DNA of 64,000 nucleotides from Hymenobacter negativus (GCF_016056375.1 NZ_JAEDAE010000001.1:744001-808000); one strand, 5' to 3'; counted from the first letter of the stretch, positions 16,753 to 25,273 are shown. Notes: generated by a model from the letters alone, not told the origin. Numbers and translations: made by a program.

Positions 16753-17568
16753 ATGCATCAACTGTTTTCTTTCTGGAATTTGCCGGCAGCTACCCGCCGG
16801 GCCGGCCTGGTTTTGGCAGCGGGCGCATTAGCCCTTAGCGCTGTCGGCTGCAAAGAAAACACCGTGGAAATCCTGCCCGATGCAGGCTTGGGCTATTACC
16901 CGGTGGCCGTCGGTAATTACTGGATTTACGCCGTGGCCGATACTACCTGGAGCCCGGCCAGCGGCCAGGGCTCCCAGGTAACGCCCAGCGTAGCTACGGT
17001 AAATGCCTTTCAGTTCCGGGAAACCATTGCCAGTACCTTCACCGATGCGGCCGGTAAAACGTCTTACCGGCTGGTGCGCTCCAAACGCCTGTCGCCCACG
17101 GCGGCCTGGGTCGATGACAGCGTGTTTATCCTGAGTCCGTCGGCGCAGTCGGTCATTCTTAACCGCAACAACCTTCGCACACTGGAATTGATTTTTCCGG
17201 TGCGCGAAGGCCGCTTGTGGAATTTCAATGCCTACAGTAACAACTCCGAAGACACCGTGACAGCCGAAACCCGGCGCTACCGCCATGTGGGGGAGCCGTT
17301 CAGCACCACCGTAAGCGGCACTACGACAGCCTACCCGGCCACCGTGACCACCACCAACGAAGGCACGGCGCAGGCCGATGACGCGTATTATGTGAACACC
17401 TATCAGCAGGTATTTGCAAAGGGTGTGGGGCCGGTTTTTCGGCGTAAGCGGCGCTTTTCCAATTACTACTACATAAGCTCCGGTGGGGGCAATGTCGTTT
17501 TCGTGCCCAAGTCGTACACCTTTGGCTATTCGCGCCGCGAAACCCTGATTGAATACAAAGTAAATTAG
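16753..17568 (+). CDS. Hypothetical lipoprotein
   Basis: 271 aa. The N-terminus is a signal peptide with a lipobox (LALSAVGC, Cys near residue 33), so the mature protein is a lipoprotein on the periplasmic or outer membrane. The rest is a beta-rich soluble domain with many Thr/Ser/Tyr residues and motifs such as YYPVAVGNYWIYAV, RLVRSKRLSP and a Tyr-rich RRFSNYYYIS near the C-terminus. Similar opening phrases occur in uncharacterised Bacteroidota lipoproteins. No enzyme motif is visible. It lies 30 bases after mnmA and 45 bases before the subtilase, so it may be cotranscribed with them. Function unknown. Confidence 0.8.
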   Translation: MHQLFSFWNLPAATRRAGLVLAAGALALSAVGCKENTVEILPDAGLGYYPVAVGNYWIYAVADTTWSPASGQGSQVTPSVATVNAFQFRETIASTFTDAAGKTSYRLVRSKRLSPTAAWVDDSVFILSPSAQSVILNRNNLRTLELIFPVREGRLWNFNAYSNNSEDTVTAETRRYRHVGEPFSTTVSGTTTAYPATVTTTNEGTAQADDAYYVNTYQQVFAKGVGPVFRRKRRFSNYYYISSGGGNVVFVPKSYTFGYSRRETLIEYKVN

Positions 17569-17613
17569 GCTGCCTGCCGCTGATTTTATTACCCTCGCTG
17601 TCCACCGCAACTT

Positions 17614-19305
17614 ATGGTGCCTTCTACGTTTAAATGGGTGAGCCTGGGCATGGTAGCCTGCGCGCTGAATGCTTTGGCAGTCGTTCCGGCCAAGGCGCAG
17701 GGTACCGTCCGCCGCCATCTGGTGTATTTCCGGGATAAGGCCGGTACGCCGTTTTCGGTGGCGCAGCCGCAGGCTTTTTTGTCGGCCCGGTCATTGGCCC
17801 GGCGCAGCCGGCAGGGCATCGCCGTGCTGCCCCGCGACCTGCCCGTGAACCCCGCCTACGTGGCCCAGATTCGGGCCGTGAGTGGTGCGCCGCAAGTGCT
17901 ATACACGTCCCGCTGGTTCAATGCGGCCGTGGTTTCCTGCGATTCCCTTACCCTGGGCCGCATCATGGCCCTGCCCAAGGTGAGCCGCGCCAGCACCCTC
18001 AACCGGAGCGCCCGCGTGCCGGGGCCCTTCACCGCACCCACGCAGCTGCCCGAACCCTCCGCGCAGAATCCGGCGGCTACCCGCGCCCAGTACGGCCCGG
18101 CCTACCGCCAAAACCAGCAGATTGGTGCGCTGGCCATGCACGATGCCGGTTTCCGGGGCGACGGCATGCAGATAGCCGTGTTCGACGCGGGCTTTCCCGG
18201 GGCCGACCAGATTTCGGCCTTGCAGCCCCTCTTTCTGGAACAGCGCCTGGCCAGCACCCGCAACTTCGTGGATGGCGGCACCAGCGTGTACGGCCGCAGC
18301 GACCACGGCACCAACTGCCTGTCCACCATGGCCGCTAACCAGCCGGGGTTTTTCGTTGGCACCGCGCCCAAGGCCACGTTCCACCTGTGCATCACGGAGG
18401 ACGTGTATTCGGAGCACCCAATTGAAGAAGCCAACTGGCTGGCCGCCGCCGAATACGCCGATTCGGTGGGCGTCGACGTTATCAGCTCGTCCTTAGGATA
18501 TACCGATTTCGATGCGCCTTCGGTGTCCTACACCTATGCCGATATGACTGGCCGCAATGCCATCAGCTCGCGGGCGGCGACGATGGCTGCCCGCGTAGGC
18601 ATGCTGGTGGTAAGTGCCGCCGGCAACGAAGGCAACCACGCCTGGCACTATATTTCGGCCCCCGCCGATGCCGATTCCATCATGACCGTTGGAGCCGTGG
18701 ATTCATTGGGGAATCATGCGTTTTTCAGCTCCTATGGCCCCACGGCCGATGGCCGCATCAAGCCCACGCTGTCGGCCATGGGGCTGGCTACGGCCGTGAT
18801 TTCGCCTAATGGCGGCGCTTTTCGGGGCAACGGCACCTCATTTGCCTGCCCCGTGCTGGCGGGTATGGCGGCCGGTTTCTGGCAGGCCAACCCCACGCTC
18901 ACTGCGCAGCAAGTAATTGTGGCCCTACGCAGCACCGCCACGCAAGCGGCCAACCCCGATAATACGCTGGGTTACGGCATTCCCAATTTTGTGACTGCCT
19001 ACAACGCCCTGCATCCGAACGCCCCGTTGGACACCGTTTCGCCGGCTGCAGCGGGGGCTTTGGGCTTGTACCCCAACCCAGCCGGTAGTGGCCCGCTCAT
19101 GCTGGTAGTACCGGCGGTGCTGCGCGGCCAGGCGCTGCGCGTGCGCGTGCTGGATGTCCGGGGGGCGGTGGTGGCGCAGCGGCAGCTGCCGGCTACTACC
19201 GGCGAGGAAGTTCCGCTCCGTCTTGGGCCGCTGGCGAAGGGGACTTACGTATGCGAGGTAAGTGCGGGCAACACCCTGCGAACGGTAAAATTCGTGCAGC
19301 AATAA
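17614..19305 (+). CDS. Secreted S8 subtilisin-family serine protease with T9SS sorting domain
   Basis: 563 aa. Signal peptide (about 1-29, ending AKAQG), a propeptide-like region (about 30-165), then the S8 catalytic domain with Asp191 (AVFDAGF), His231 (GRSDHGTN), oxyanion Asn338 (SAAGNEGNH) and Ser409 (NGTSFACPV), so the triad is complete. The last 80 residues are a T9SS type A sorting domain (GLYPNPAGSGPLML, GTYVCEVSAGNTLRTVKF). It would be exported through T9SS and act as an extracellular or surface protease. It is followed by a strong terminator, so it closes the mnmA-lipoprotein-subtilase group. It is the third T9SS protease in 11 kb. Confidence 0.95.
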   Translation: MVPSTFKWVSLGMVACALNALAVVPAKAQGTVRRHLVYFRDKAGTPFSVAQPQAFLSARSLARRSRQGIAVLPRDLPVNPAYVAQIRAVSGAPQVLYTSRWFNAAVVSCDSLTLGRIMALPKVSRASTLNRSARVPGPFTAPTQLPEPSAQNPAATRAQYGPAYRQNQQIGALAMHDAGFRGDGMQIAVFDAGFPGADQISALQPLFLEQRLASTRNFVDGGTSVYGRSDHGTNCLSTMAANQPGFFVGTAPKATFHLCITEDVYSEHPIEEANWLAAAEYADSVGVDVISSSLGYTDFDAPSVSYTYADMTGRNAISSRAATMAARVGMLVVSAAGNEGNHAWHYISAPADADSIMTVGAVDSLGNHAFFSSYGPTADGRIKPTLSAMGLATAVISPNGGAFRGNGTSFACPVLAGMAAGFWQANPTLTAQQVIVALRSTATQAANPDNTLGYGIPNFVTAYNALHPNAPLDTVSPAAAGALGLYPNPAGSGPLMLVVPAVLRGQALRVRVLDVRGAVVAQRQLPATTGEEVPLRLGPLAKGTYVCEVSAGNTLRTVKFVQQ

Positions 19306-19322
19306 GCAGGTTTTCAGCCACT

Positions 19323-19352
19323 AAAAAAAGGTGCTTTACGGCACCTTTTTTT
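19323..19352 (+). terminator. Terminator after the subtilase gene
   Basis: AAAAAAAGGTGC / GCACCTTTTTTT hairpin with a 6-base loop and T7 tail, 17 bases after the stop. Confidence 0.9.
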
Positions 19353-19439
19353 ATGTATTTATTTTGAGGTATCAGCTTGTTTTTGAGGTCGATAATTCGT
19401 ACTTTTAAAGTATCAATTAACCCCTTTCAGAGTAGTAAA

Positions 19440-19772
19440 ATGTTGCAAATGATGACGACCAAGCGCATCGGGCGCCGCCAGTTTCACTTTACCGTGCAAG
19501 GCAATAACTTTCACGAAACGGTGGCCGAATACGAGCGTTTGAGCTTTGCCGATGTGGCCGCCTGTGGCATCTGCGGGTCCGATAACCTGGACCTGACCAG
19601 CCGCGTGGCCCAGGGCAAATTCAAATACACTTCGGTGCGTTGCCTGGATTGTCGGGCCGATGTGACCTTTGGCAAACGGGAGGACGACGACCAGACCGTC
19701 TTCTTGCGCAAGAAAGCCGGCGGCATGCCCGGCGAGCTTGACTGGCGGCCCTTCGAGAAGAGCGACAAATAA
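19440..19772 (+). CDS. Small zinc-ribbon protein of unknown function
   Basis: 110 aa from ATG 19440; ATGs at 19449 and 19452 are alternatives, and an in-frame ATG at 19377 would precede the AT-rich promoter-like zone. After an N-terminal basic stretch (KRIGRRQFHFTVQ) come a helix (FHETVAEYERLSFADV) and a four-cysteine ribbon, CGICGSDN ... VRCLDCRADVTF (two CxxC pairs about 30 residues apart), likely binding zinc. The tail is acidic and polar. It is soluble, with no signal. It could bind nucleic acid, but nothing proves this. The upstream region is AT-rich with two TTTTGAGGT direct repeats and a TACTTTTAAAGTA palindrome, so it may be separately regulated. Confidence 0.75.
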   Translation: MLQMMTTKRIGRRQFHFTVQGNNFHETVAEYERLSFADVAACGICGSDNLDLTSRVAQGKFKYTSVRCLDCRADVTFGKREDDDQTVFLRKKAGGMPGELDWRPFEKSDK

Positions 19773-19805
19773 CCTCCGTGCCGACTGCGCGGTTATCACC
19801 CCACC

Positions 19806-19838
19806 AACGGCACTCTGGCAGCAGGGTGCCGTTCTTTG
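19806..19838 (+). terminator. Terminator-like hairpin after the zinc-ribbon gene
   Basis: AACGGCAC / GTGCCGTT 8-bp stem followed by CTTTGT; moderate strength. Confidence 0.5.
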
Positions 19839-19916
19839 TGTGCGCGAAGCGGCAGAACCGATTATTGGCCTGTTGCTTTCCACAAAATCTGACCAATCTG
19901 CTTAACTCCGCAATTC

Positions 19917-20507
19917 ATGTTTACTGGAATTATTGAAGCCCTGGGTACCATCGTTGCCGTTGAAGACCAAGGCAGCAACCGTCATTTCACCGTGGCCTCG
20001 CCCTTTGCGGCCGAGCTGAAAATTGACCAGAGCGTGGCCCACGACGGCGTGTGCCTGACGGTGGTGGCTGTGGACGCGGCCGCCGGTACCCACGTCGTGA
20101 CGGCCATTGATGAAACCATGCGCGTGACCAACCTGAGCCAGTGGCAGCCCGGCCGCCATGTGAACCTGGAGCGCTGCCTGGCTGCCAACGGCCGCTTTGA
20201 TGGCCACATCGTGCAGGGCCACGTCGATGCCACGGCCACCTGCCTGAGCGTGACCGACCAGGACGGCTCCTGGCTGTTCCGCTTCGAGCACGAGGCTGGC
20301 CCCGGCCGCCTTACCGTGGAGAAAGGCTCCATCTGCGTGAATGGCACCAGCCTTACCTGCTTCGAAAGCACCGACACGGGCTTCACGGTGGCCATCATTC
20401 CCTACACCTACGAGCACACCAGCTTTCAGCAATTGAAGGCCGGCGAAACGGTGAACCTGGAGTTTGATATCGTGGGCAAGTACGTGGCGAAGCTGCTGGG
20501 CCGCTAG
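19917..20507 (+). CDS. ribE: Riboflavin synthase alpha chain
   Basis: 196 aa, the usual length. It dismutates two 6,7-dimethyl-8-ribityllumazine molecules to riboflavin and a pyrimidinedione. Two lumazine-binding repeats are seen: the first starts MFTGIIEALGTIV with VAHDGVCLTVV, the second starts HIVQGHVDATATC with KGSICVNGTSLTC. The MFTGIIE start is invariant in the family and fixes the ATG. No FMN riboswitch-like sequence is seen upstream. Other rib genes are not nearby, so this is a scattered riboflavin gene, as is common in this phylum. Confidence 0.97.
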   Translation: MFTGIIEALGTIVAVEDQGSNRHFTVASPFAAELKIDQSVAHDGVCLTVVAVDAAAGTHVVTAIDETMRVTNLSQWQPGRHVNLERCLAANGRFDGHIVQGHVDATATCLSVTDQDGSWLFRFEHEAGPGRLTVEKGSICVNGTSLTCFESTDTGFTVAIIPYTYEHTSFQQLKAGETVNLEFDIVGKYVAKLLGR

Positions 20508-20570
20508 GCCGGCAACCCGGCTGGCAAGCGTGCGTAGGAAAGAGTATTTCCACGTAACTCCTTTGCCACC

Positions 20571-20771
20571 ATGTCAAAACGTGAATTAAACGAACCCCAT
20601 CCGGGCGATAAGCGCTACATTCGGCGCGGTGAGAACGGTGAGATTGAACAGTCTGTCGACTTGAACCGGTCGCTCTCGCAGGACGACCAGCACAACTCGA
20701 AAAAGACCAGCAAGCCCGGCCAGGGCGATAAAGGCGATGGCCATACCGGCAACCGCAAACCGGCTAAATAA
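20571..20771 (+). CDS. Small polar hypothetical protein
   Basis: 66 aa, very hydrophilic (Lys, Asp, Gln, Gly-rich; QGDKGDGHTGNRKPAK tail), with no Cys or hydrophobic core, so it is probably disordered. It has a clean ATG, a terminator 8 bases after its stop, and composition unlike a chance frame (opening MSKRELNEPHPGDKRYIRRG). Such small basic/acidic proteins are widespread in Hymenobacter-like genomes and sometimes stress-linked, but nothing in the sequence gives a function. Confidence 0.6.
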   Translation: MSKRELNEPHPGDKRYIRRGENGEIEQSVDLNRSLSQDDQHNSKKTSKPGQGDKGDGHTGNRKPAK

Positions 20772-20779
20772 TAAACTCT

Positions 20780-20813
20780 AAAAAGCCCCGCTGTTTATTC
20801 AGCGGGGCTTTTT
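20780..20813. terminator. Bidirectional terminator overlapping the 3' end of the oxidoreductase gene
   Basis: AAAAAGCCCCGCTG / CAGCGGGGCTTTT with a 6-base loop. The minus-strand gene's TAA (20795-20797) lies inside the loop, so its last codons form half of the terminator. Confidence 0.9.
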
Positions 20814-21409
20814 AGAATATCAACCTCTGGTGGGTTCGCCGCCAAAACCGCGTTGTTTGAGGCGGCAAAAAAAGACTTGGCCCGGAGCAGGGCCGGGGCA
20901 TCGAGCTGAATATCGTTGGGGCGCGAACCCGTGCCGAAAAGGATGCCGCCCCAGCGCATTTGCAGGTAGTTGGCCGTTAGGGTCAGGGAGTCTTCAAGAG
21001 GCTGGGCTTCGGTACGCTCGCCGCTGCTAACCGTGATGGCCCACAGAGTCTTGCCCTTCATGTATTCGCGGAAATTAACGCCCGGGGTGCGTAGCCACGC
21101 GCTCCAATGGTCGAGGTAGAGCTTGGCGGGTGCGGGCAGGCTGTACCAGTAGAGCGGGGCCACCAGCACCAAATCGGTGGCGTGGAGGGTGGCTTCAAGC
21201 AGCAGTTGGGCGTTGCCGGCGGGTGGCTGGAAAGGGCCGCTGTGCCGCAGGTCGACAAAATCGGGAAGCGGATAGTCCAGCAAGTGCATCCACTTTTGTT
21301 CGGTGCCCGGTGGCAGCGGGTGCGCGGCGCAGTAGGCCAGCTGTTCGCTGTTGCCGAGGCGGCGGGTGCTGGATAATATGAATAGAAACCGCCGTTGTGA
21401 CTGGCTCAT
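20795..21409 (-). CDS. NAD(P)H-dependent FMN oxidoreductase, flavodoxin-like fold
   Basis: 204 aa. N-terminal FILSSTRRLGNSEQLAY matches the FMN phosphate-binding loop (SxxxxGNS) of flavodoxin-like NAD(P)H oxidoreductases; DLVLVAPLYWYSLPAPAKLYLD is the conserved isoalloxazine-side loop, and KTLWAITVSSGE the next strand. Expected to be a cytosolic flavoprotein reducing quinones or similar electron acceptors; the physiological substrate cannot be read. It overlaps the convergent terminator at its 3' end, and its start lies 12 bases... after no upstream partner: the PAP2 gene on the same strand ends at 21422, so PAP2, hemF and this gene likely form one transcript (hemF first). Confidence 0.85.
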   Translation of the reverse strand: MSQSQRRFLFILSSTRRLGNSEQLAYCAAHPLPPGTEQKWMHLLDYPLPDFVDLRHSGPFQPPAGNAQLLLEATLHATDLVLVAPLYWYSLPAPAKLYLDHWSAWLRTPGVNFREYMKGKTLWAITVSSGERTEAQPLEDSLTLTANYLQMRWGGILFGTGSRPNDIQLDAPALLRAKSFFAASNNAVLAANPPEVDILKSPAE

Positions 21410-21421
21410 AATATAAATAAG

Positions 21422-22000
21422 CTACGCCTGCTCGGGCCACCAATGGGGAGCCCAGCGCCGAAAAGCTACTGCTGCCAGCCAACCCATAAGGGCCCCCACC
21501 GCAGCCCCGCCCAGTACGTCGGTGGGGTAGTGAGCGCCAAGATACACGCGGCTGTAGGATAATAGCACAAACCAGGCGAATACCCCGATTTTGAGCCCGC
21601 GGAAACGACCCGGGGGCAGAATTATTGCCAAAAAAACTGTCAGCGCCATGGAATTGGCGGCGTGCGAGGATAGGAAGCCGAATTGCCCGCCGCAGCCATC
21701 AGGCAGGTGCAGCAAGTGGTCGAGCGAGGCATCGTGGCAGGGGCGGGGCCGCCCGAAAAATGGCTTGAACAGCCGGCTGGTAATGCTGTCGGCCAAGCCC
21801 ACGGCAGCAATGACCAGCGGCAGTAGCAGGGCTGCCCGCCACCGGAAATGATATATCAGCCAGCCAACCAGGACGGCGTAGACCGGAAACCACACCAGAC
21901 GGTTGGAGGCAAAAACCATCACCGCATCCAGCACAGGGCTGTGGGCGTGGTTGATGGCCAGCAGCAACTGCCGGTCAAGCTGTTGGATAGTCTCAAGCAT
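21422..22000 (-). CDS. PAP2-family membrane phosphatase
   Basis: 192 aa integral membrane protein with about five hydrophobic segments. The three PAP2 signatures are present: KPFFGRPRP (phosphate-binding Lys/Arg), GFLSSHAANSM (a variant of the PSGH motif, with the catalytic His kept) and SRVYLGAHYPTDVLGG. Such enzymes remove phosphate from phosphatidic acid, undecaprenyl pyrophosphate or lipid A. The first residues (MLETIQQLDRQLLLAINHAHSP) are typical of the short bacterial undecaprenyl-pyrophosphatase-like group. Its start overlaps the 3' end of hemF by 8 bases, indicating translational coupling. Substrate unknown. Confidence 0.9.
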   Translation of the reverse strand: MLETIQQLDRQLLLAINHAHSPVLDAVMVFASNRLVWFPVYAVLVGWLIYHFRWRAALLLPLVIAAVGLADSITSRLFKPFFGRPRPCHDASLDHLLHLPDGCGGQFGFLSSHAANSMALTVFLAIILPPGRFRGLKIGVFAWFVLLSYSRVYLGAHYPTDVLGGAAVGALMGWLAAVAFRRWAPHWWPEQA

Positions 22001-22910
22001 CGGCCAACCAGTCTACGCCCTTGCGGAGCCAGGCCAGGGTGCGGGCCTCCGGGGTGCCGGGGGCGGGCGGGGCGGGGTTGTAGGCCCAGCCGGTGCGCGG
22101 GGGCAGGCTCATGAGGATGCTTTCGGTGCGGCCGCCGGTTTCGAGGCCGAAGCGGGTGCCGCGGTCGAAGGCCAGGTTGAATTCGGCGTAGCGGGCACGG
22201 CGCAGGCTTTGCCAGGCTTCTTCGCGCTCGGCGAAGGGCAGGGCGTGGTTTTCGGCCATGAGCTGGGTGTAGAACGGGCCGAATAGCTCGGCCACGTCGC
22301 GCATGAAGGCAAATAGTTCCTCGGCGGTGCCGTCCTGGCCCACGGTCAGTCTATCGAAAAAAATGCCGCCCACGCCGCGCGTCTCCTGGCGGTGCGGGAG
22401 GTAGAAATAGTCGTCGGCCCAGCGCGTAAACTTGGGGTAGTAGGCCGGGTTGTGGCGGTCGCACACGGCGCGCAGCTGCTCATGGAAGCGGCGGGCCTGT
22501 GCTTCGTCTACATAAATCGGGGTTAAATCGATGCCGCCGCCAAACCAAGCTTCGCCGTTGCCGGCCTCAAAATAGCGCACATTCATGTGGATGATGGGCA
22601 CACGCGGGCTGCGCGGGTGCAGCACCACGCTCACGCCGGTGGCGTAGAAATGCGGGTCGGGCATGTGCAGCTGGCGGGCGGCGGCCTCGCTCATTTCGCC
22701 CCACACGGCTGAGAATCCCACGCCCCCTTTTTCCAGAATAGCGCCGTGCTCCAGCACTTTGGAGCGGCCACCGCCGCCGCCTTCGCGCTGCCAGGCATCG
22801 GTGTGGAAAGTGGCGGGGCCGCCGTCGGCGGTTTCGAGCTGCTGGCAGAGACGAAGCTGAAAATCAGCCAGCCAGGCTTCAATTTCGGGACGGATGGTGG
22901 GAGAGGGCAT
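21993..22910 (-). CDS. hemF: Oxygen-dependent coproporphyrinogen III oxidase
   Basis: 305 aa, the usual length. It decarboxylates coproporphyrinogen III to protoporphyrinogen IX using O2 in heme synthesis. Conserved pieces: GGGGRSKVLEHGAILEKGGV, SVVLHPRSPRVPIIHMNVRY, WFGGGIDLTPIY, the C-terminal NLAFDRGTRFGLETGGRTES and MSLPP. Its presence points to heme synthesis under aerobic conditions. It appears to head a transcript with PAP2 (8-base overlap) and the FMN oxidoreductase. The start ATG at 22910 abuts a large inverted repeat (22913-23022). Confidence 0.97.
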   Translation of the reverse strand: MPSPTIRPEIEAWLADFQLRLCQQLETADGGPATFHTDAWQREGGGGGRSKVLEHGAILEKGGVGFSAVWGEMSEAAARQLHMPDPHFYATGVSVVLHPRSPRVPIIHMNVRYFEAGNGEAWFGGGIDLTPIYVDEAQARRFHEQLRAVCDRHNPAYYPKFTRWADDYFYLPHRQETRGVGGIFFDRLTVGQDGTAEELFAFMRDVAELFGPFYTQLMAENHALPFAEREEAWQSLRRARYAEFNLAFDRGTRFGLETGGRTESILMSLPPRTGWAYNPAPPAPGTPEARTLAWLRKGVDWLADA

Positions 22911-22912
22911 GC

Positions 22913-23022
22913 GGGGAGTTGGCAGTTAAAAGTTAGGAGTTAGGAGTTAGGGGTTAAGAGTGTGCATTTTATAGTCGGTGACGCACCACTCTTAACTCCC
23001 AACTTTTAACTCTTAACTCCCC
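22913..23022. repeat. Inverted repeat built from AGTTAGG / AGTTAA heptads
   Basis: Left arm 22913-22961 (GGGGAGTTGGCAGTTAAAAG start, with AGTTAGG-like heptads repeated three times) and right arm 22984-23022 (CACTCTTAACTCCC, then AACTTTTAACTCTTAACTCC). The arms are imperfect reverse complements around a 22-base loop. It lies between divergent hemF and the E1 gene. Confidence 0.8.
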
Positions 23023-23048
23023 AAAGATACGGACGAGGGCGCGGGACG

Positions 23049-23056
23049 TACTTTTG
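23049..23056 (+). promoter_or_regulatory. Bacteroidota -7 promoter element for the E1 gene
   Basis: TACTTTTG, exact TAnnTTTG match, 24 bases before the ATG at 23081, just outside the inverted repeat. Confidence 0.55.
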
Positions 23057-23080
23057 CAGTCTCACCCCGCCCAGCCCCCA

Positions 23081-25273
23081 ATGTCCGATTTTGCTGCCCC
23101 CGCCGCTCCCGAAACTGCTGACTTTGCCAATCCCCGCGTAGCTGCTGCTGCGGCCGCGGCCGCTTCGGCCTTCACCGCGCCCGCCACCGCCGCGCCAGTG
23201 CCCGACGCCAACCTACTGCGCCGCACTTACCGCCTGATGCACACGGCCGCCGAAATGGCCACGCTCTACGAAGAGGAAAAGGCTACCGCCTCGCGCTACG
23301 TGCACGCCACCGCCCGCGGCCACGAGGCCGTGCAGCTGGCCGCCGCTTTCCTGCTGAATGGCAACGACTACGCCGCCCCTTACTACCGCGACGACGCTAT
23401 GCTGCTGGGCCTGGGCCTGCGCCCGTATGAGCTGATGCTCCAGCTGCTGGCCAAAGCCGGCGACCCGTTCAGTGGCGGGCGTACCTACTACTCGCACCCC
23501 TCGCTGCGGAGGGCAGGCATCCCGATTATTCCGCACCAAAGCTCGGCCACAGGCATGCAGGCCATTCCGGCCACGGGCATGGCCCACGCCATCAGCTACT
23601 TCGAAAAGCAGGGGCTGGCCATCGAGTCGTTGAATAAGTCAGCGGGCTGGCTGGCCGAAAAGCCGCTAGTGCTGTGCTCCATCGGGGACGGGGCCATGAC
23701 CGAGGGCGAGGTGGCCGAGGCCCTGCAAATGGCCATTCTGCACCAGTTGCCCATCGTGTACCTGGTGCAGGACAACGACTGGGGCATCTCGGCCACGGGC
23801 CGCGAAATGCGCGCCATGAATGCCTACGATTTTGCCGCCGGCTTCCCCGGCTTGCGCCGCATGCAGGTGGACGGGGCCGATTTTGAATCGTCGCACACCG
23901 GCCTGGCCGAGGCGTTTGCGCACGTGCGCGCCCGGCGCGGGCCGGTGCTGGTGCACGCCAAATGCCCGTTGCTGGGCCACCACACCAGCGGCGTGCGCCG
24001 CGAGTGGTACCGCTCCGACCTAGCCACCCACCAGGAGCAGGACCCTTTGCCGCGCCTGCACCAGCGCTTGCTGGCCCTGGGCATGCAAGAGGAGGAACTG
24101 GCCGCCTTGCAGGCCGAGGCCCGCGCCACCGTGCGCGCCGACTGGGCCGAGGCTTTGGCTGCGCCTAACCCTGACCCGGCCACCTTCGCCGACCACGAAT
24201 TTGCCCCGCCCACCATCACCGAAGAAGCTGGCGAGCGCAGCCCCGCCGGGGCCGAAAAAGCCCTGATGGTGGACGCCGCCCTGCACGCCGTGGACGACAT
24301 ACTGCAGGAATTCCCCGAAGCCCTGTTTTACGGGCAGGACGTGGGCGGCGAGCTGGGCGGCGTGTTCCGCGAGGCGGCGCTGCTGGCCAAGAAGTACGGC
24401 GATGCACGGGTGTTTAACACGCCCATTCAGGAGGCCTACATCGTGGGCAGCACGGCGGGCATGGCGGCCGTTGGGGCGCGGCCCATCGTCGAAATTCAGT
24501 TTGCCGACTACATCTGGCCCGCACTGAACCAGCTGGTGGAGGAACTCAGTAAATCCTGCTATCTCACCATGGGCAAGTTCCCGATTCCGGCCCTCATCCG
24601 GGTGCCCATCGGGGCGTATGGCGGGGGCGGGCCTTATCATTCGGGTTCCATCGAAAGCACGCTGCTTACCATTCGGGGCATCAAGGTGGTGTATCCCAGC
24701 AACGCGGCTGATATGAAGGGCCTCATGCGCGCGGCCTTCCTCGACCCCAACCCGGTGGTGATGCTGGAGCACAAAGGCCTGTACTGGAGCAAGGTGGCCG
24801 GCACCGAAGAAGCCAAAACTGTGGAGCCGGCGGCGGGCTACGTTATTCCGCTGGGCGTAGCCGCCATTGCGCAGGCTGCCGATGCTGAAAAGCTACGCCA
24901 AGGAGAAACCGCCCTGGTCGTGACCTACGGCATGGGCGTGCACTGGGCCAAAGCTGCCAGCCGCGACTTCCCCGGCCAAATCGAAATCCTCGACCTGCGC
25001 ACCCTCAACCCGATTGATTTTGATGCGGTGACGGCCGCTACCCGCCGCCATGGCAAGGTGCTCGTCCTCACCGAAGAGCCGCTGATGAACAGCTTTGCCG
25101 AAAGCCTAGCCGGACGCATTCAGCGGCATTGCTTCACGGCGTTGGATGCGCCGGTGTTCACCCTCGGCGCGGCCAACCTGCCGGCCATTGCCTTGAATGT
25201 GGAGCTGGAAAAGCAGATGCTGCCGAGCGCGGCTAAAGTTGCTGTGGTGCTGGGCGAGCTGCTGGGATATTAG
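23081..25273 (+). CDS. 2-oxoacid dehydrogenase E1 component, fused alpha and beta subunits
   Basis: 730 aa. The N-terminal 45 residues are Ala/Pro-rich and probably flexible. The alpha half (about 50-370) has the thiamine-diphosphate motif GDGAMTEGEVAEALQMA with QDNDWGIS; the beta half (about 390-730) has DVGGELGGVFREAALL, the FNTPIQEAYIVGSTAGMAAV active-site region and RTLNPIDFDAV. It decarboxylates a branched-chain or pyruvate-type 2-oxoacid and passes the acyl group to the E2 lipoyl domain. A fused alpha-beta E1 is common in Bacteroidota. E2/E3 genes are not nearby, so the substrate is not proven. The ATG at 23081 is chosen because the frame-open TTG at 23054 overlaps the promoter box. Confidence 0.93.
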   Translation: MSDFAAPAAPETADFANPRVAAAAAAAASAFTAPATAAPVPDANLLRRTYRLMHTAAEMATLYEEEKATASRYVHATARGHEAVQLAAAFLLNGNDYAAPYYRDDAMLLGLGLRPYELMLQLLAKAGDPFSGGRTYYSHPSLRRAGIPIIPHQSSATGMQAIPATGMAHAISYFEKQGLAIESLNKSAGWLAEKPLVLCSIGDGAMTEGEVAEALQMAILHQLPIVYLVQDNDWGISATGREMRAMNAYDFAAGFPGLRRMQVDGADFESSHTGLAEAFAHVRARRGPVLVHAKCPLLGHHTSGVRREWYRSDLATHQEQDPLPRLHQRLLALGMQEEELAALQAEARATVRADWAEALAAPNPDPATFADHEFAPPTITEEAGERSPAGAEKALMVDAALHAVDDILQEFPEALFYGQDVGGELGGVFREAALLAKKYGDARVFNTPIQEAYIVGSTAGMAAVGARPIVEIQFADYIWPALNQLVEELSKSCYLTMGKFPIPALIRVPIGAYGGGGPYHSGSIESTLLTIRGIKVVYPSNAADMKGLMRAAFLDPNPVVMLEHKGLYWSKVAGTEEAKTVEPAAGYVIPLGVAAIAQAADAEKLRQGETALVVTYGMGVHWAKAASRDFPGQIEILDLRTLNPIDFDAVTAATRRHGKVLVLTEEPLMNSFAESLAGRIQRHCFTALDAPVFTLGAANLPAIALNVELEKQMLPSAAKVAVVLGELLGY

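Noticed and set aside
16828..17718. Minus-strand open frame of 296 codons opposite the lipoprotein gene
   Set aside because: No motif, and the plus-strand gene has a clear lipoprotein signal.
22913..23022. Heptad repeats seen as a possible CRISPR-like array
   Set aside because: Units are 6-7 bases with no spacers and form an inverted pair; no cas genes are nearby.
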